Source: Olsenella timonensis
GTDB lineage: Bacteria; Actinomycetota; Coriobacteriia; Coriobacteriales; Atopobiaceae
Length of the DNA: 64,000 nucleotides
Assembly (NCBI RefSeq): GCF_900119915.1
Contig: NZ_LT635455.1
Location: forward strand, 620,001-684,000
Reading direction: 5' to 3'
The notes beneath the pieces were generated by a model. That model was not told the origin of the DNA, did not search any database, and saw only the letters and a list, made by a program, of their open reading frames with translations. The translations under genes were made by a program, and so were the position numbers. Of this stretch, positions 9,901 to 18,624 are shown piece by piece (position 1 is the stretch's first letter; every line of letters begins with the position of its first letter).

Positions 9901-10091
9901 TCTTTGACAAGTACGACATCTCGATTCCGTACCCGCAGGTCGTGATCAACCAGCCCACGGCCTTCAAGAAGGCCACCGCCGCCGAGAAGGCCGCCGCCGA
10001 CAGGTTCAACGCGGAGCAGAAGGAGGCCGTCCGCGGCATGACCGACGAGGACGAGGACTTCGACGACTCCAACGACTCCGAGCGGCGCTAG
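6987..10091 (+). CDS. MscS-family channel with two tandem extracytoplasmic sensor-like domains
   Basis: 1034 aa. Order: membrane helix about 10-30; outside domain about 31-283; helix 285-307; helix 338-360; second outside domain about 361-613; helix 615-637; then further helices (about 697-715, 737-765, 783-842) leading into the MscS pore helix and beta domain (GLFIIFEGEFRVGDIIQVGG, VRTTKINDGNG) and an acidic C-terminus. The two outside domains share a duplicated pattern: VQVGQDGYVFALS...DGFTGWMTLAGERIYA versus VQVGSGGFAFAVS...DGFSDYVTVNGERLYA. They resemble dCache/PDC sensors of chemoreceptors, so gating by a small ligand is plausible. Start ATG 6987 (or 6993). Probably co-transcribed with the binding protein upstream. 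This architecture is far larger than the usual MscS of about 290 aa. Confidence 0.9.
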   Translation: MQMSRKLRLKIAAIVIAAAASIVVMGVLLSGMQGELTRANYDAEMEREAEQLEALLAAADEENAQNKETFDAIYQSDAQSIAFLAANDTGFEVSDAKMREYQELLGVDNVLVVGADGTVLAQAAETRADFTAARFNYLRESLSTGEPSRAVEISLPDEDWRCRYYAARIDADTMVVIEQDPAELYDLVESTGSLSSVLGNVQVGQDGYVFALSAQTYVVEYHPDEALVGVDALDSGIDVADLEDGFTGWMTLAGERIYARVCLIGDTYYIEAVPAADMNASGDVTVGVILFVFAVVVVSAALYGVFVLREDERGGHDADAVVSLGSLRVNRRIASRSAVLMVVGFAGVAVISFYMQTLFALSSQSLTLTERVEQVASSIERSQERAAELEDQYNERYLSKARVAAYALDQNPALASREKLQELADALQVQYLFTFDLSGTMTATNSSYTNFSLSEDPADQSYEFRKLLQGVDSVVQPAGPDEVSGELRQYIGVTTHDAEGTVNGFVQLGIRPTRLETLLESVQIDHVLDGVQVGSGGFAFAVSKADGTFAYYPDDVTTGKPAVDCGLSEDQLKDGFSDYVTVNGERLYAASAETGDYYVFAAVADDALMAERGPLTVATAGVSLVCLVVIFCLMVVEPTSAPVAAPAAGRGDESPARMVDVTVSGRTMKTVAAASRWFRRSLNWNELTPEQKLARVLRWFGAVGVIAVCVAVIFRDAIFPEGSIFSYILGGQWEQGVNIFAVTASIMFACVAMTAAEILQRVLYLVSRVVEARGVTLCRLGGSVIKYVTIIGMLYWCLAMLGVDTATLLASAGLLTLAISLGAKDLVTDIIAGLFIIFEGEFRVGDIIQVGGQRGTVMEIGVRTTKINDGNGNVLVMRNSSISNVVNMTKEHSYAAVEVGIEYGESLERVENILAKEFPNIKRRLPAIIDGPFYKGVTMLADNSVNIKIVAECREKDRGSLTNDLNREIKLLFDKYDISIPYPQVVINQPTAFKKATAAEKAAADRFNAEQKEAVRGMTDEDEDFDDSNDSERR

Positions 10092-10112
10092 GCTGCGGCC
10101 TCGAGCTGCCGT

Positions 10113-10150
10113 GCGGGCCCGTCGTCGCGGACGCGCGACCGCGGGCCCGC
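10113..10150 (+). terminator. Hairpin after the MscS gene
   Basis: Arms GCGGGCCC (10113-10120) and GGGCCCGC (10143-10150) are followed by TCTTCT. It lies 22 bases beyond the stop at 10091. Confidence 0.5.
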
Positions 10151-10191
10151 TCTTCTCGCCGCCGCGCCGCCAATGTTGCCGCTCGTTGCGC

Positions 10192-10197
10192 TATAAC
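10192..10197 (+). promoter_or_regulatory. -10 box TATAAC for the ABC exporter operon
   Basis: TATAACGG lies 39 bases before the GTG start at 10236. The same TATAACG string precedes genes at 49.99 kb and 57.58 kb. A -35 hexamer at standard spacing is not evident. Confidence 0.45.
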
Positions 10198-10235
10198 GGT
10201 GCTAGGCAGCGGAGGGGGCGAGAAGAACGGACGGC

Positions 10236-11966
10236 GTGCGGCTCATTGCGCACTTCCTGGGACCGTATCGGCGGGACTTTCTGCTCGCCGTGCTGTGCGT
10301 GGCTGCGGAGACCTCGCTCGAGCTCTTCATCCCCATCCTCATGGCGCAGGTCATCGACCAGGGGATCATGGCCGCCGACCTGAGCGTGGTGCTCGCCAAC
10401 GGGGCGCTCATGCTCGCCTGCGCGGCCGCCGCCCTCGCGCTGGGGCTCGCCTACGCGCGCTTCTCCGCACGCGCCGCGATGGGCCTGGGCGCGCGCCTGC
10501 GCGAGGCCGAGTACACGCACCTCCAGACCTTCTCCTTCGCCGACATCGACGACTTCGAGGGATCCTCGCTCGTGACGCGCCTCACCACGGACGTCACCGT
10601 GGTGCAGAACGCGCTCGTCACGGGCACGCGCCCGCTCGTGCGTGGCCCCTCGGCGCTGGTGGCGGGCGTCGCCTACGCCTTTCTCATGTCGCCGGAGCTC
10701 GCCGTGGTGTTCTGTGTGGTCGTGCCGCTGCTCGCGGTGGCCATGCTCTCCGTGGTCGCGCGCGTGGCGCCGCGCTACCGCGTGCTGCAGCGCGCCATGG
10801 ACCGGCTGAACGACGCCCTGCAGGAGGACCTCGCCGCCATCCGCGTGATCAAGGCCTACGTGCGCGAGGGCCACGTCGCCGAGCGCTTCGCCGCCGTGAA
10901 CGAGCACCTGGCGGACACCGCCACGCGCACCTTCCGCACCGCGGTCCTGAACGTCCCGATCCTCCAGGGCGCCATGTACGCGACCAGCGTGGCCATCCTG
11001 CTCTTTGGCGGGCAGATGATCCTCGCCGGCACGCTCACCGTGGGCGCGTTCACGGGCTTCATGAGCTACGTCCTGCAGATCGTGAACTCGCTGATGATGA
11101 TCTCCAATGTCTTCCTCATGCTCGCCCGCGCCGTGACCAGTGTGGAGCGCGTGCGCGAGGTTCTGGACGAGAAGCCCACGCTCGCCTCGCCGCCTGACGC
11201 GATCGCGGTCGTGTCGGACGGCTCGGTCGTCTTCGACCACTTCTGCTTCAAGTACGCGGAGGACGCCGAGAAGGACGTGCTCTCGGACGTCTGCCTGGAC
11301 ATTTCCGCCGGCTCCACCGTGGGCGTGCTCGGCGGCACGGGCTCGGGCAAGACCACGCTCGTGCAGCTCGTGGCGCGGCTCTACGACGTGACCTCGGGCG
11401 CGGTGCGCGTGGGCGGCCACGACGTGCGCGCCTACGACCTGGCCGTCCTGCGCGACGCCGTAGCGGTGGTGCTGCAGAAGAACGTGCTGTTCTCCGGCAC
11501 GGTTCGCGAGAACCTGGCCTGGGGCGACGCGGACGCAACCGACGAGCAGATGCTCGAGGCGTGCCGGCTCGCCCGCGCGGACGAGTTCCTGGAGCGCATC
11601 GGCGGGCTGGACGGCGCGCTCGGCCAGGGCGGCGCCGGCGTCTCGGGCGGGCAGCGCCAGCGCCTGTGCATCGTGCGTGCCCTGCTCAAGCATCCGCGCG
11701 TCCTCATCCTGGACGACTCCACGAGCGCCGTGGACATGGCCACGGACGCTGCCATCCGCGAGAGCCTGACGCGTCTCGCGGGGGTGACCAAGATCGTGAT
11801 CGCGCAGCGCGTGGCCTCCGTGATGGACGCCGACACGATCGTGGTGCTCGACGACGGGCGCGTCCACGCGTGCGGAACGCACGAGGAGCTTCTCGCAGCC
11901 GACCCCATCTACCAGGAGATCTACGAGTCGCAGGTCGGGTCCGGGATCAGCGGGGAGGTGGCCTAG
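10236..11966 (+). CDS. ABC exporter half-transporter, degenerate-site subunit
   Basis: 576-aa type IV ABC exporter: six membrane helices (about 1-310) then a nucleotide-binding domain with Walker A GGTGSGKTT and signature VSGGQRQRL. Walker B is LILDDSTSAVD, with Asp494 where the catalytic Glu is expected. Together with LSQGQ in the partner, this matches heterodimeric exporters of the TM287/288 or BmrCD type that have one inactive ATP site. GTG start at 10236; no strong ribosome site at normal spacing (GGAGGGGG is 18 bases away), so the start is less certain. The stop abuts the ATG of the partner. Drug or lipid export is likely; substrate unknown. Confidence 0.9.
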   Translation: MRLIAHFLGPYRRDFLLAVLCVAAETSLELFIPILMAQVIDQGIMAADLSVVLANGALMLACAAAALALGLAYARFSARAAMGLGARLREAEYTHLQTFSFADIDDFEGSSLVTRLTTDVTVVQNALVTGTRPLVRGPSALVAGVAYAFLMSPELAVVFCVVVPLLAVAMLSVVARVAPRYRVLQRAMDRLNDALQEDLAAIRVIKAYVREGHVAERFAAVNEHLADTATRTFRTAVLNVPILQGAMYATSVAILLFGGQMILAGTLTVGAFTGFMSYVLQIVNSLMMISNVFLMLARAVTSVERVREVLDEKPTLASPPDAIAVVSDGSVVFDHFCFKYAEDAEKDVLSDVCLDISAGSTVGVLGGTGSGKTTLVQLVARLYDVTSGAVRVGGHDVRAYDLAVLRDAVAVVLQKNVLFSGTVRENLAWGDADATDEQMLEACRLARADEFLERIGGLDGALGQGGAGVSGGQRQRLCIVRALLKHPRVLILDDSTSAVDMATDAAIRESLTRLAGVTKIVIAQRVASVMDADTIVVLDDGRVHACGTHEELLAADPIYQEIYESQVGSGISGEVA

Positions 11967-13805
11967 ATGCCCGCCCGCGGAAACGCCACGCCGTCGCGGC
12001 CGCACGACCTTCTCGCCACGCTGCGCGAGCTCTCGTCCTACATGAGCCACGCCCGCTGGCTCATGCTCGCGGTGGCCGTGCTCGTCACGCTTGCCGGGCT
12101 CGCCAACCTGCTCGGCACGTACATGATCAAGCCCGTGGTGAACGCGGTGGGGGAGGGCGATCAGGCGGCGTTTGCCCGCGGCGTGGCCCTTGCCGCCGCG
12201 GTCTACGTCGTGGGCGTGGCGTCGGCCGCGGGCTACACGCAGCTCATGGTGCGCGCGGCGCAGCGCGTGGTCCTTGACGTTCGCCGCGACCTCTTCGCGC
12301 ACATCGAGCGCCTGCCGCTCTCGTTCTTCGACCGTGCTCGCCACGGCGACGTGATGAGCTACTTCACCAACGACGTCGACACGGTGTCCGAGGCGCTCAA
12401 CAACAGCTTTGCCAGCCTCGTTCAGGCGGCGGTGCAGATCGTGGGCACGCTCGTGCTGCTTCTGGTGCTGGACTGGAGGCTCACGCTGGTCACGATCGCG
12501 TGCGACGCGGCGATCGCGCTCTACGTGCGCTTCTCGGGCGGGCGCAGCAGCCGGTTCTTCTCGCGTCAGCAGGCGGAGCTCGCCGGGCTGGACGGCTACG
12601 TGGAGGAGATGATCGCGGGGCAGAAGGTCGTGAAGGTCTTCAATCACGAGGGCGCCAACCTCGCGCGCTTCCTCGAGCTCAACGAGCGTCTGCGGGCGGC
12701 GGGCACCACGGCGCAGTCCTATGCGGCAACGATGGTGCCGGTGACGGTCTGCGTGGGGTACGTGAACTACGCGATCGTGTGCGTGCTGGGGGCGCTCCTC
12801 GCCGTGCGGGGTCTCACGGACGTGGGCTCGCTTGCGAGCTACCTGGTCTTCGTGCGACAGGCCGCCGCGCCGCTCAACCAGTTCACCCAGCAGGGCAACT
12901 TCCTGCTCACGGCACTTGCCGGCGCGGAGCGGATCTTCTCGGTCATGCGCCTCGAGCCCGAGGTGGACGAGGGGGAGGTGCGCCTCGTGCACGCGGATGA
13001 CGTGGAGGCCGCCCGCGCCGCCGCCGGCGCGGCGGGCTGGGCGTGGGAGATCTGCGACGAGCACGTGCCGCTCCAGGGAGACGTGCGCTTCTACCACGTG
13101 GACTTTGGCTACGAGGAGGGGCAGACCGTGCTCGCGGACCTCTCGCTCTACGCCAAGCCGGGTCAGAAGATCGCGTTCGTGGGCTCCACGGGTGCCGGAA
13201 AGACCACGATCACCAACCTCATCAACCGCTTCTACGAGGTTCGCTCTGGCGTGATCACCTACGACGGCATCGACGTGCGCGACATAGAGAAGGCCTCCCT
13301 GCGCCGCTCGCTGGGCATCGTGCTGCAGGACACGCACCTCTTTGCCGGCACGATCACGGACAACATCCGCTTTGGCAGGCTGGGCGCCACCGACGAGGAG
13401 GTGCGCGCCGCGGCTCGCCTGGCCTGTGCCGACGGCTTCATCTCGCGCCTGCCGCGCGGCTACGACACGCCCGTGGTGGCCGACGGCGCGAACCTCTCCC
13501 AGGGACAGCGGCAGCTTCTCGCCATCGCGCGGGCGGCCGTCGCCGACCCGCCGGTGCTGATTCTCGACGAGGCCACCTCGAGCATCGACACGCGCACCGA
13601 GGCGCTCATCCAGCGCGGCATGGACGCGCTCATGGCGGGGCGCACGGTCTTCGTGATCGCGCACCGGCTCTCTACCGTGCGCAACGCCGACGCGATCATG
13701 GTGCTGGAGCACGGGCGGATCGTGGAGCGCGGCACGCACGAGGAGCTTCTCGCCGCCCGGGGAGAGTACTGGCAGCTCTGGACGGGAGCCAAGGAGCTGG
13801 ACTAG
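11967..13805 (+). CDS. ABC exporter half-transporter, catalytic-site subunit
   Basis: 612-aa partner of the preceding gene, starting at the base after its stop, so translationally coupled. Six membrane helices (about 25-330), a longer linker, then a nucleotide-binding domain with Walker A GSTGAGKTT, signature LSQGQ (510-514, a variant of LSGGQ) and canonical Walker B LILDEATSSID with Glu535. The variant signature pairs with the degenerate Walker B of the partner, leaving one canonical and one non-canonical ATP site. The pair is expected to form a membrane heterodimer. Confidence 0.93.
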   Translation: MPARGNATPSRPHDLLATLRELSSYMSHARWLMLAVAVLVTLAGLANLLGTYMIKPVVNAVGEGDQAAFARGVALAAAVYVVGVASAAGYTQLMVRAAQRVVLDVRRDLFAHIERLPLSFFDRARHGDVMSYFTNDVDTVSEALNNSFASLVQAAVQIVGTLVLLLVLDWRLTLVTIACDAAIALYVRFSGGRSSRFFSRQQAELAGLDGYVEEMIAGQKVVKVFNHEGANLARFLELNERLRAAGTTAQSYAATMVPVTVCVGYVNYAIVCVLGALLAVRGLTDVGSLASYLVFVRQAAAPLNQFTQQGNFLLTALAGAERIFSVMRLEPEVDEGEVRLVHADDVEAARAAAGAAGWAWEICDEHVPLQGDVRFYHVDFGYEEGQTVLADLSLYAKPGQKIAFVGSTGAGKTTITNLINRFYEVRSGVITYDGIDVRDIEKASLRRSLGIVLQDTHLFAGTITDNIRFGRLGATDEEVRAAARLACADGFISRLPRGYDTPVVADGANLSQGQRQLLAIARAAVADPPVLILDEATSSIDTRTEALIQRGMDALMAGRTVFVIAHRLSTVRNADAIMVLEHGRIVERGTHEELLAARGEYWQLWTGAKELD

Positions 13806-13858
13806 CGCCGCGTGCCTCGGCGCGCGACGTCTGTCTCGTCCGTCCTTCTCGGCCGCTG

Positions 13859-13975
13859 TCCTGAAATTCTGGCCTGTGGCACGACGTGCGTGCCACAGGT
13901 TCGTTTTTAAGGACGTGGGCGAGAAGAACCCCAGCTCGCGTCGGAGCGTCTCTGCCACAGGCTTGTTTTTCAGGA
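13859..13975. repeat. Three copies of a GCCACAGG...AGGAC unit between convergent genes
   Basis: Copy 1 is on the minus strand (13859-13881, GTCCTGAAATTCTGGCCTGT...). Copy 2 is at 13892-13914 (GCCACAGGTTCGTTTTT...) and copy 3 at about 13953-13975 (GCCACAGGCTTGTTTTT...), both on the plus strand. Copies 1 and 2 face each other and form a hairpin. The 239-base gap holds nothing else coding. CCTTCTCGG and CGAGAAGAAC words lie on either side of copies 1-2. Confidence 0.6.
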
Positions 13976-14044
13976 CAAGCGCGGACGAGGCCAGCGAGAA
14001 GCGCGGGCGGCACTGGTGGGCGGGATCGACGGTCGTGGAAGGCG

Positions 14045-15490
14045 CTAGTACCCGCGGCTCATGCGCTTGCGGATCCCGAAGTACTCCATCACGAGCAGCG
14101 TGAGCAGGATTGCCATGGAGACGAGCGATCCCACGACGGCGCCCGCGAGTCCGGCGAAGTTGACGAGCAGCATCGCCACGGGCACGGAGAACGCGAAGGC
14201 GATCAGGTAGAGCTTGGAGACGTCGCCCTGGGCGCGCAGCACCGTGACGATCTGGTAGAGGAAGTCGATGCACGCGCAGACGCCGCCCGTGGCGACCATA
14301 ACCAGGCAGAGGCCGCGGAACCGCTCGAAGTCCAGCCCGTACATGAAGCTCATGAGCGGGATGCCCACGGTGCCCATGACGAGTGCCATCGCCCCGGTCA
14401 CGAGCGCGATCACGCCCACCATCGCCAGGACCAGGAGGTCGAAGCGGCGGTGCTTCTCGGGGTCGTCCCAGATGCGCGCCAGGCGCACGAGCTGTGGCTT
14501 GTAGATGAATCCCGCAACCATGAGAATCGAGTGGGCGGGGAAGTACATGGCGTTGTAGTAGAGCTGGTTGTCGTAGGAGAGCGCGCCCTCCATCGCGAAC
14601 TTGGGCACCGAGTCGATCAGGTTGTAGAGGAAGAGCGCCAGAAACAGCGGGAAGCACTCGACGAACAGCTCGCGGATCCCCCGCGCCGTGGCGGGCATGC
14701 TGCGCTCCGTCTCGAAGTAGGCGAGCGGCACGGTGAGAAGCACCAGCGACGCCACGGCGCCCACCGCCATGCCAAAGCTCGCCAGCGCGAGGCTGCGGGT
14801 CACGAAGAGCACGAGCGAGAACGCGACGAGGCCCAGCACGCAGCGCGCCGCCTGCGAGAGGCCGGCCAGGTAGAGCTTGTCCTTCTGCTGGAGGCGCCCC
14901 TCGTAGACGTCGGCCAGGCCGTCCACCGCGCGGAACACGAGCACGCCCATGCAGATGGAGAACATGTAGGCGTCGTAGCCGCGGAACTGGCACCACAGCC
15001 AGCCCACGACGAGCATCGCCGCGCACGTGACGAACCGGTTGATCTGGTAGTCAAGGAAGGAGCGCATGTCGTCCAGGTCCGAGACCTGGTAGGTGCGCAC
15101 GCCGTAGTTGGCGAGGAACAGCAGGAGCGTTCCCACGGTGAACGCCATCGAGAACAGGCCCGCCTGCTCGGCGCCCACCAGCCACGTCGCCACCATCGTG
15201 AGCGCGGGGAAGAGCATGCCCCACGCGGCCTGGCCGATCGTGTTGCAGACGTAGTCGCGCTTGGTCTGGTGCGCGAGGTACTGCTCGGACTGCTCGGAGA
15301 ACTTCCCGCCAAAGACGGCGGCGATGAGGCGGTTCCACCAGTCGTTGACGACACGGGCGAGAAACGCCTCGTGCTCGCGGTCGCGCGGCGGCTTCCGCCT
15401 CCGACGCGTCTCGACGCGAACGCCGTAGCGCGGCGTGCGCGGGCTGGTGGCAGGGGCTGCCGGGCGGGTTCTCCTGAGCGGGTTCTTCAT
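14045..15490 (-). CDS. Polysaccharide-type flippase (Wzx/MOP superfamily-like membrane protein)
   Basis: 481 aa with a basic, Arg/Pro-rich cytoplasmic N-terminus of about 55 residues and then 12 or more hydrophobic helices. The helix pattern and motifs such as GQAAWGMLFPALTMVATWL and YNAMYFPAHSILMVAGFIYKP resemble Wzx-type lipopolysaccharide/teichoic-acid flippases, which move undecaprenyl-linked sugars across the membrane. ATG 15490 follows GAGAGAGG. It is monocistronic and convergent with the ABC exporter; no glycosyltransferases are adjacent, so its polymer is unknown. Confidence 0.75.
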   Translation of the reverse strand: MKNPLRRTRPAAPATSPRTPRYGVRVETRRRRKPPRDREHEAFLARVVNDWWNRLIAAVFGGKFSEQSEQYLAHQTKRDYVCNTIGQAAWGMLFPALTMVATWLVGAEQAGLFSMAFTVGTLLLFLANYGVRTYQVSDLDDMRSFLDYQINRFVTCAAMLVVGWLWCQFRGYDAYMFSICMGVLVFRAVDGLADVYEGRLQQKDKLYLAGLSQAARCVLGLVAFSLVLFVTRSLALASFGMAVGAVASLVLLTVPLAYFETERSMPATARGIRELFVECFPLFLALFLYNLIDSVPKFAMEGALSYDNQLYYNAMYFPAHSILMVAGFIYKPQLVRLARIWDDPEKHRRFDLLVLAMVGVIALVTGAMALVMGTVGIPLMSFMYGLDFERFRGLCLVMVATGGVCACIDFLYQIVTVLRAQGDVSKLYLIAFAFSVPVAMLLVNFAGLAGAVVGSLVSMAILLTLLVMEYFGIRKRMSRGY

Positions 15491-15662
15491 AGGCCTCTCT
15501 CTTGGGCGTCCTTCTCGGCTCCCGATTGTAGCGCCCGCGGGTGACGGACGTGTAAATCGCGGGCATCGCGTTTTTCGCGTGGGTCTTTCTTGAGCGGGGT
15601 TCTGCTTTCACGCGCCGACAGAGTATTGTAGAGGGGACCGTCCACACGGCAAAGGAGCAGCG

Positions 15663-18365
15663 TTGGCCGAGAAGAGCGCGCACACGATGAGTTCGACCGA
15701 TACTATGCCCGCCCTCAACGTCCCCGAGAGCATCGCCGAGAACCTGGACCTGTTCCTGCGTCTGGTGCGCAAGGTGCTCGAGGAGTTTGACCCGGGCCTG
15801 CTGGAGACCTTTGACGTCCTGCTTTCGGACGCCTTCCGCGCAAACGCGGACGAGGCGGCCGAGACCCCAGACGAGCTGGCGGCCTTCGACGAGCTCGAGC
15901 GCACGATCGAGCAGCTCGACGAGCGTCGCGCCACGCTGCTCATGCGGGCCTTCGTCGCCTACTTCCACCTCGCCAACATCTGCGAGGAGCACTATCGCGT
16001 GACCTCGCTGCGCGAGCGCGAGGCCGGCGTCGACCCAGCCGCCGGCGCCGACCCGATCAACGACCTCACCGTTGCCTACCGCCGCCTCGTCGACGAGTGC
16101 GGGCGCGCCGCGGCCACGTCCCTGCTCCAGCGCCTGGAGTTCCGGCCGGTCTTCACCGCGCACCCCACCGAGGCCCGCCGCAAGGCCGTCGAGGGCAAGA
16201 TCCGGCGCATCTCCGAGCTGCTCGAGGAGCGCGCGCGGCTGGGCGGCGTCGAGCTCGTCGAGAACGAGCGGCGCCTGCTGCAGGAGATCGACGCCCTCCT
16301 GCGCACCTCGCCGATCGCGCACAAGAAGCCGACGCCCGTCGAGGAGGCCGACACGATCGTCGACATCTTCGACAACACCCTCTTCGACATGGTGCCCGAC
16401 GTCTACCGGCGCTTTGACGACTGGGAGCTCGGGTCGCGCGCCGGCACCGTGCCCCCCGTCTGCCCCGCGTTCTTCCACCCCGGCAGCTGGATCGGCTCCG
16501 ACCGAGACGGCAACCCCAACGTCACCGCCCGCGTGAGCCGTGCCGTGGCCGAGAAGTTCCGCGTGCACGTCCTCACCCGCCTTGCCGACGCCACGCAGGC
16601 GTGCGGGCGCAATCTCACGCTCGACACCGTGTCGACGCCCCCGTCCGACCGACTCGTGAACCTCTGGAACCACCAGGTCGAGATGAGCGAGGAGCTCACG
16701 ACGCGCGCGCTCGGCATCTCCGCGAGCGAGCTGCACCGCGCCGCCATGCTCGTCATCGCCGAGCGCCTGCGCGCCACGGTCGCGCGGACCGCCGACATCA
16801 TGTACGCGGCCGCCGACGACTACCTTGCCGACCTGCGCGTCGTTCAGGACTCGCTGGCGCGCGCCGGCGCCGTCCGGGCTGCGTACGGGCCCCTCCAGCG
16901 CCTCGTCTGGCAGGCGCAGACCTTTGGCTTCCACCTCGTGGAGATGGAGTTCCGCCAGCACTCGCTCGTGCACGAGCGCGCGCTCGCCGACATCCGCGAG
17001 CACGGGCGCTGGGGGGAGCGCGGGGAGCTCGACCCCATGACGCGCGAGGTGCTGGACACGTTCCGGGCGATCTCGCAGATCCAGCGCAAGAACGGCGTTG
17101 ACGCCGCGCGTCGCTACATCATCTCCTTCACCCGCTCGGCCGAGGACGTGGCAAACGTCTACGAGCTCGCGCACCTGGCCTTCGCGCACGAGGCCGACGT
17201 GCCTGTGCTCGACGTCATCCCGCTCTTCGAGCAGGCCGCCGACCTCGAGCACGCGGTGGAGACGCTCGACCAGATCGTCCGCCTGCCCGAGGTGCAGCGT
17301 CGCCTGGCCCAGACGGGCCGTCGCCTGGAGGTCATGCTCGGCTACTCGGACTCCTCCAAGGACGTGGGTCCCACGGCCGCCACGCTCGTGCTGCACGCGG
17401 CACAGGGCGCGATCGCGCGCTGGGCGGAGGAGAACGACATCGACCTCGTCCTCATGCACGGGCGCGGCGGCGCGGTCGGGCGCGGCGGCGGCCCGGCCAA
17501 CCGCGCGGTGCTCTCCCAGCCCGCCGGCTCCGTGAACGGACGCTTCAAGCTCACCGAGCAGGGCGAGGTCATCTTCGCGCGCTACGGCAACCCCACGCTG
17601 GCGCGTCGCCATGTCGAGTCGGTCGCGGGGGCGACGCTCCTCTCGAGCGCGCCGTCGGTGCAGCTGCACAACACCGAGACGACCGAGAGGTACGCGGGGC
17701 TCGCCGCCGAGCTGGACGCCGCGAGCCGCGAGCGCTACCTCGACCTGCTGCACACCGATGGCTTCGCCCCGTGGTTCTCCACGGTGACGCCGCTCGCCGA
17801 GGTCGGCCTCATGCCCATCGGGTCCCGCCCGGCGAAGCGCGGCCTCGGCGCTGCCTCCCTCGACGACCTGCGCGCGATTCCGTGGATCTTCTCGTGGAGC
17901 CAGGCGCGCGTCAACCTGGCGGCATGGTACGGCCTCGGAACCGCCTGCGAGCGCGTGGGCGACCTCGACCGGCTGCGCGCCGCCTATGCCGAGTGGCCGC
18001 TCTTCTCGACGTTCATCGACAACATCGAGATGTCGCTCTCCAAGGTGGACGAGCGCATCGCGCGCCTCTACCTCGCGCTCGCCGATCGCGACGACCTCGC
18101 GGACAAGGTGCTGGGCGAGATGGAGCTCACGCGGAGCTGGGTGCTCAGGATCGTGGGGGACGCATGGCCGCTGCAGCACCGTCGCGTGCTCGGGCCCGTC
18201 ATCCGCATGCGCCTGCCGTTCGTGAACGTGCTCTCGGTGACCCAGGCGCTTGCCCTGCGCCGCCTGCGCGCGGGCGAGCTCGAGCCGGGGGAGCGAGACG
18301 CGCTCACGTACCTCATCCTCTGCACCGTGTCCGGCGTCGCCGCCGGCCTGCAGAACACGGGCTGA
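15663..18365 (+). CDS. ppc: Phosphoenolpyruvate carboxylase
   Basis: 900-aa cytoplasmic enzyme that makes oxaloacetate from PEP and bicarbonate. Diagnostic motifs: FTAHPTEA with catalytic His167, GSDRDGNPN (278-286), GYSDSSKDVG, the glycine-rich PEP loop HGRGGAVGRGGGP from His599, and the invariant C-terminal QNTG (897-900). Length is normal for bacterial PPC. Translation most likely starts at TTG 15663, with AAAGGAG six bases upstream. It would supply oxaloacetate anaplerotically. No regulatory site is evident. Confidence 0.97.
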   Translation: MAEKSAHTMSSTDTMPALNVPESIAENLDLFLRLVRKVLEEFDPGLLETFDVLLSDAFRANADEAAETPDELAAFDELERTIEQLDERRATLLMRAFVAYFHLANICEEHYRVTSLREREAGVDPAAGADPINDLTVAYRRLVDECGRAAATSLLQRLEFRPVFTAHPTEARRKAVEGKIRRISELLEERARLGGVELVENERRLLQEIDALLRTSPIAHKKPTPVEEADTIVDIFDNTLFDMVPDVYRRFDDWELGSRAGTVPPVCPAFFHPGSWIGSDRDGNPNVTARVSRAVAEKFRVHVLTRLADATQACGRNLTLDTVSTPPSDRLVNLWNHQVEMSEELTTRALGISASELHRAAMLVIAERLRATVARTADIMYAAADDYLADLRVVQDSLARAGAVRAAYGPLQRLVWQAQTFGFHLVEMEFRQHSLVHERALADIREHGRWGERGELDPMTREVLDTFRAISQIQRKNGVDAARRYIISFTRSAEDVANVYELAHLAFAHEADVPVLDVIPLFEQAADLEHAVETLDQIVRLPEVQRRLAQTGRRLEVMLGYSDSSKDVGPTAATLVLHAAQGAIARWAEENDIDLVLMHGRGGAVGRGGGPANRAVLSQPAGSVNGRFKLTEQGEVIFARYGNPTLARRHVESVAGATLLSSAPSVQLHNTETTERYAGLAAELDAASRERYLDLLHTDGFAPWFSTVTPLAEVGLMPIGSRPAKRGLGAASLDDLRAIPWIFSWSQARVNLAAWYGLGTACERVGDLDRLRAAYAEWPLFSTFIDNIEMSLSKVDERIARLYLALADRDDLADKVLGEMELTRSWVLRIVGDAWPLQHRRVLGPVIRMRLPFVNVLSVTQALALRRLRAGELEPGERDALTYLILCTVSGVAAGLQNTG

Positions 18366-18624
18366 CACGGCCGCGCGGCCGCGTGGTGGCCGCGCTCGTG
18401 AGCAACCCCGCATATTCGCTGGCGGCCGGCACGGCGAGCGGGGCCGCGCGCGGCATGCCGGACCGAGCGCAACCCTGGCGTGGCAGGGTCCGTCGTCGCG
18501 CTCGCCGTCGTGGTCTGGGCGGCAAGGAGGGCGCGGAGCCGCGTTGCCCCTGTCGCGGGCGCCCACTTTGCGCACGGGAGCAAGAGGCGTCCCGCCAGAG
18601 GGGATGGGGGGAGGCCCGGGAACC
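18366..18624. other. Intergenic, convergent ppc/ppk2, no gene seen
   Basis: 259 bases of GC-rich sequence between two converging stop codons. A CGGCCGCG-rich partial palindrome follows the ppc stop (about 18368-18394). Long frames through it are antisense shadows. No T-run terminator is seen. Confidence 0.5.

Noticed and set aside
10191-15026. Very long open frame (over 1600 codons) on the minus strand across the ABC exporter genes
   Set aside because: Low-complexity His/Arg/Glu/Ala composition caused by GC-rich antisense codons; it opposes two genes with full ABC motifs.
15051-18575. Over 1100-codon minus-strand frame opposite ppc
   Set aside because: It is antisense to an enzyme with every PEP carboxylase motif and has no ribosome site.
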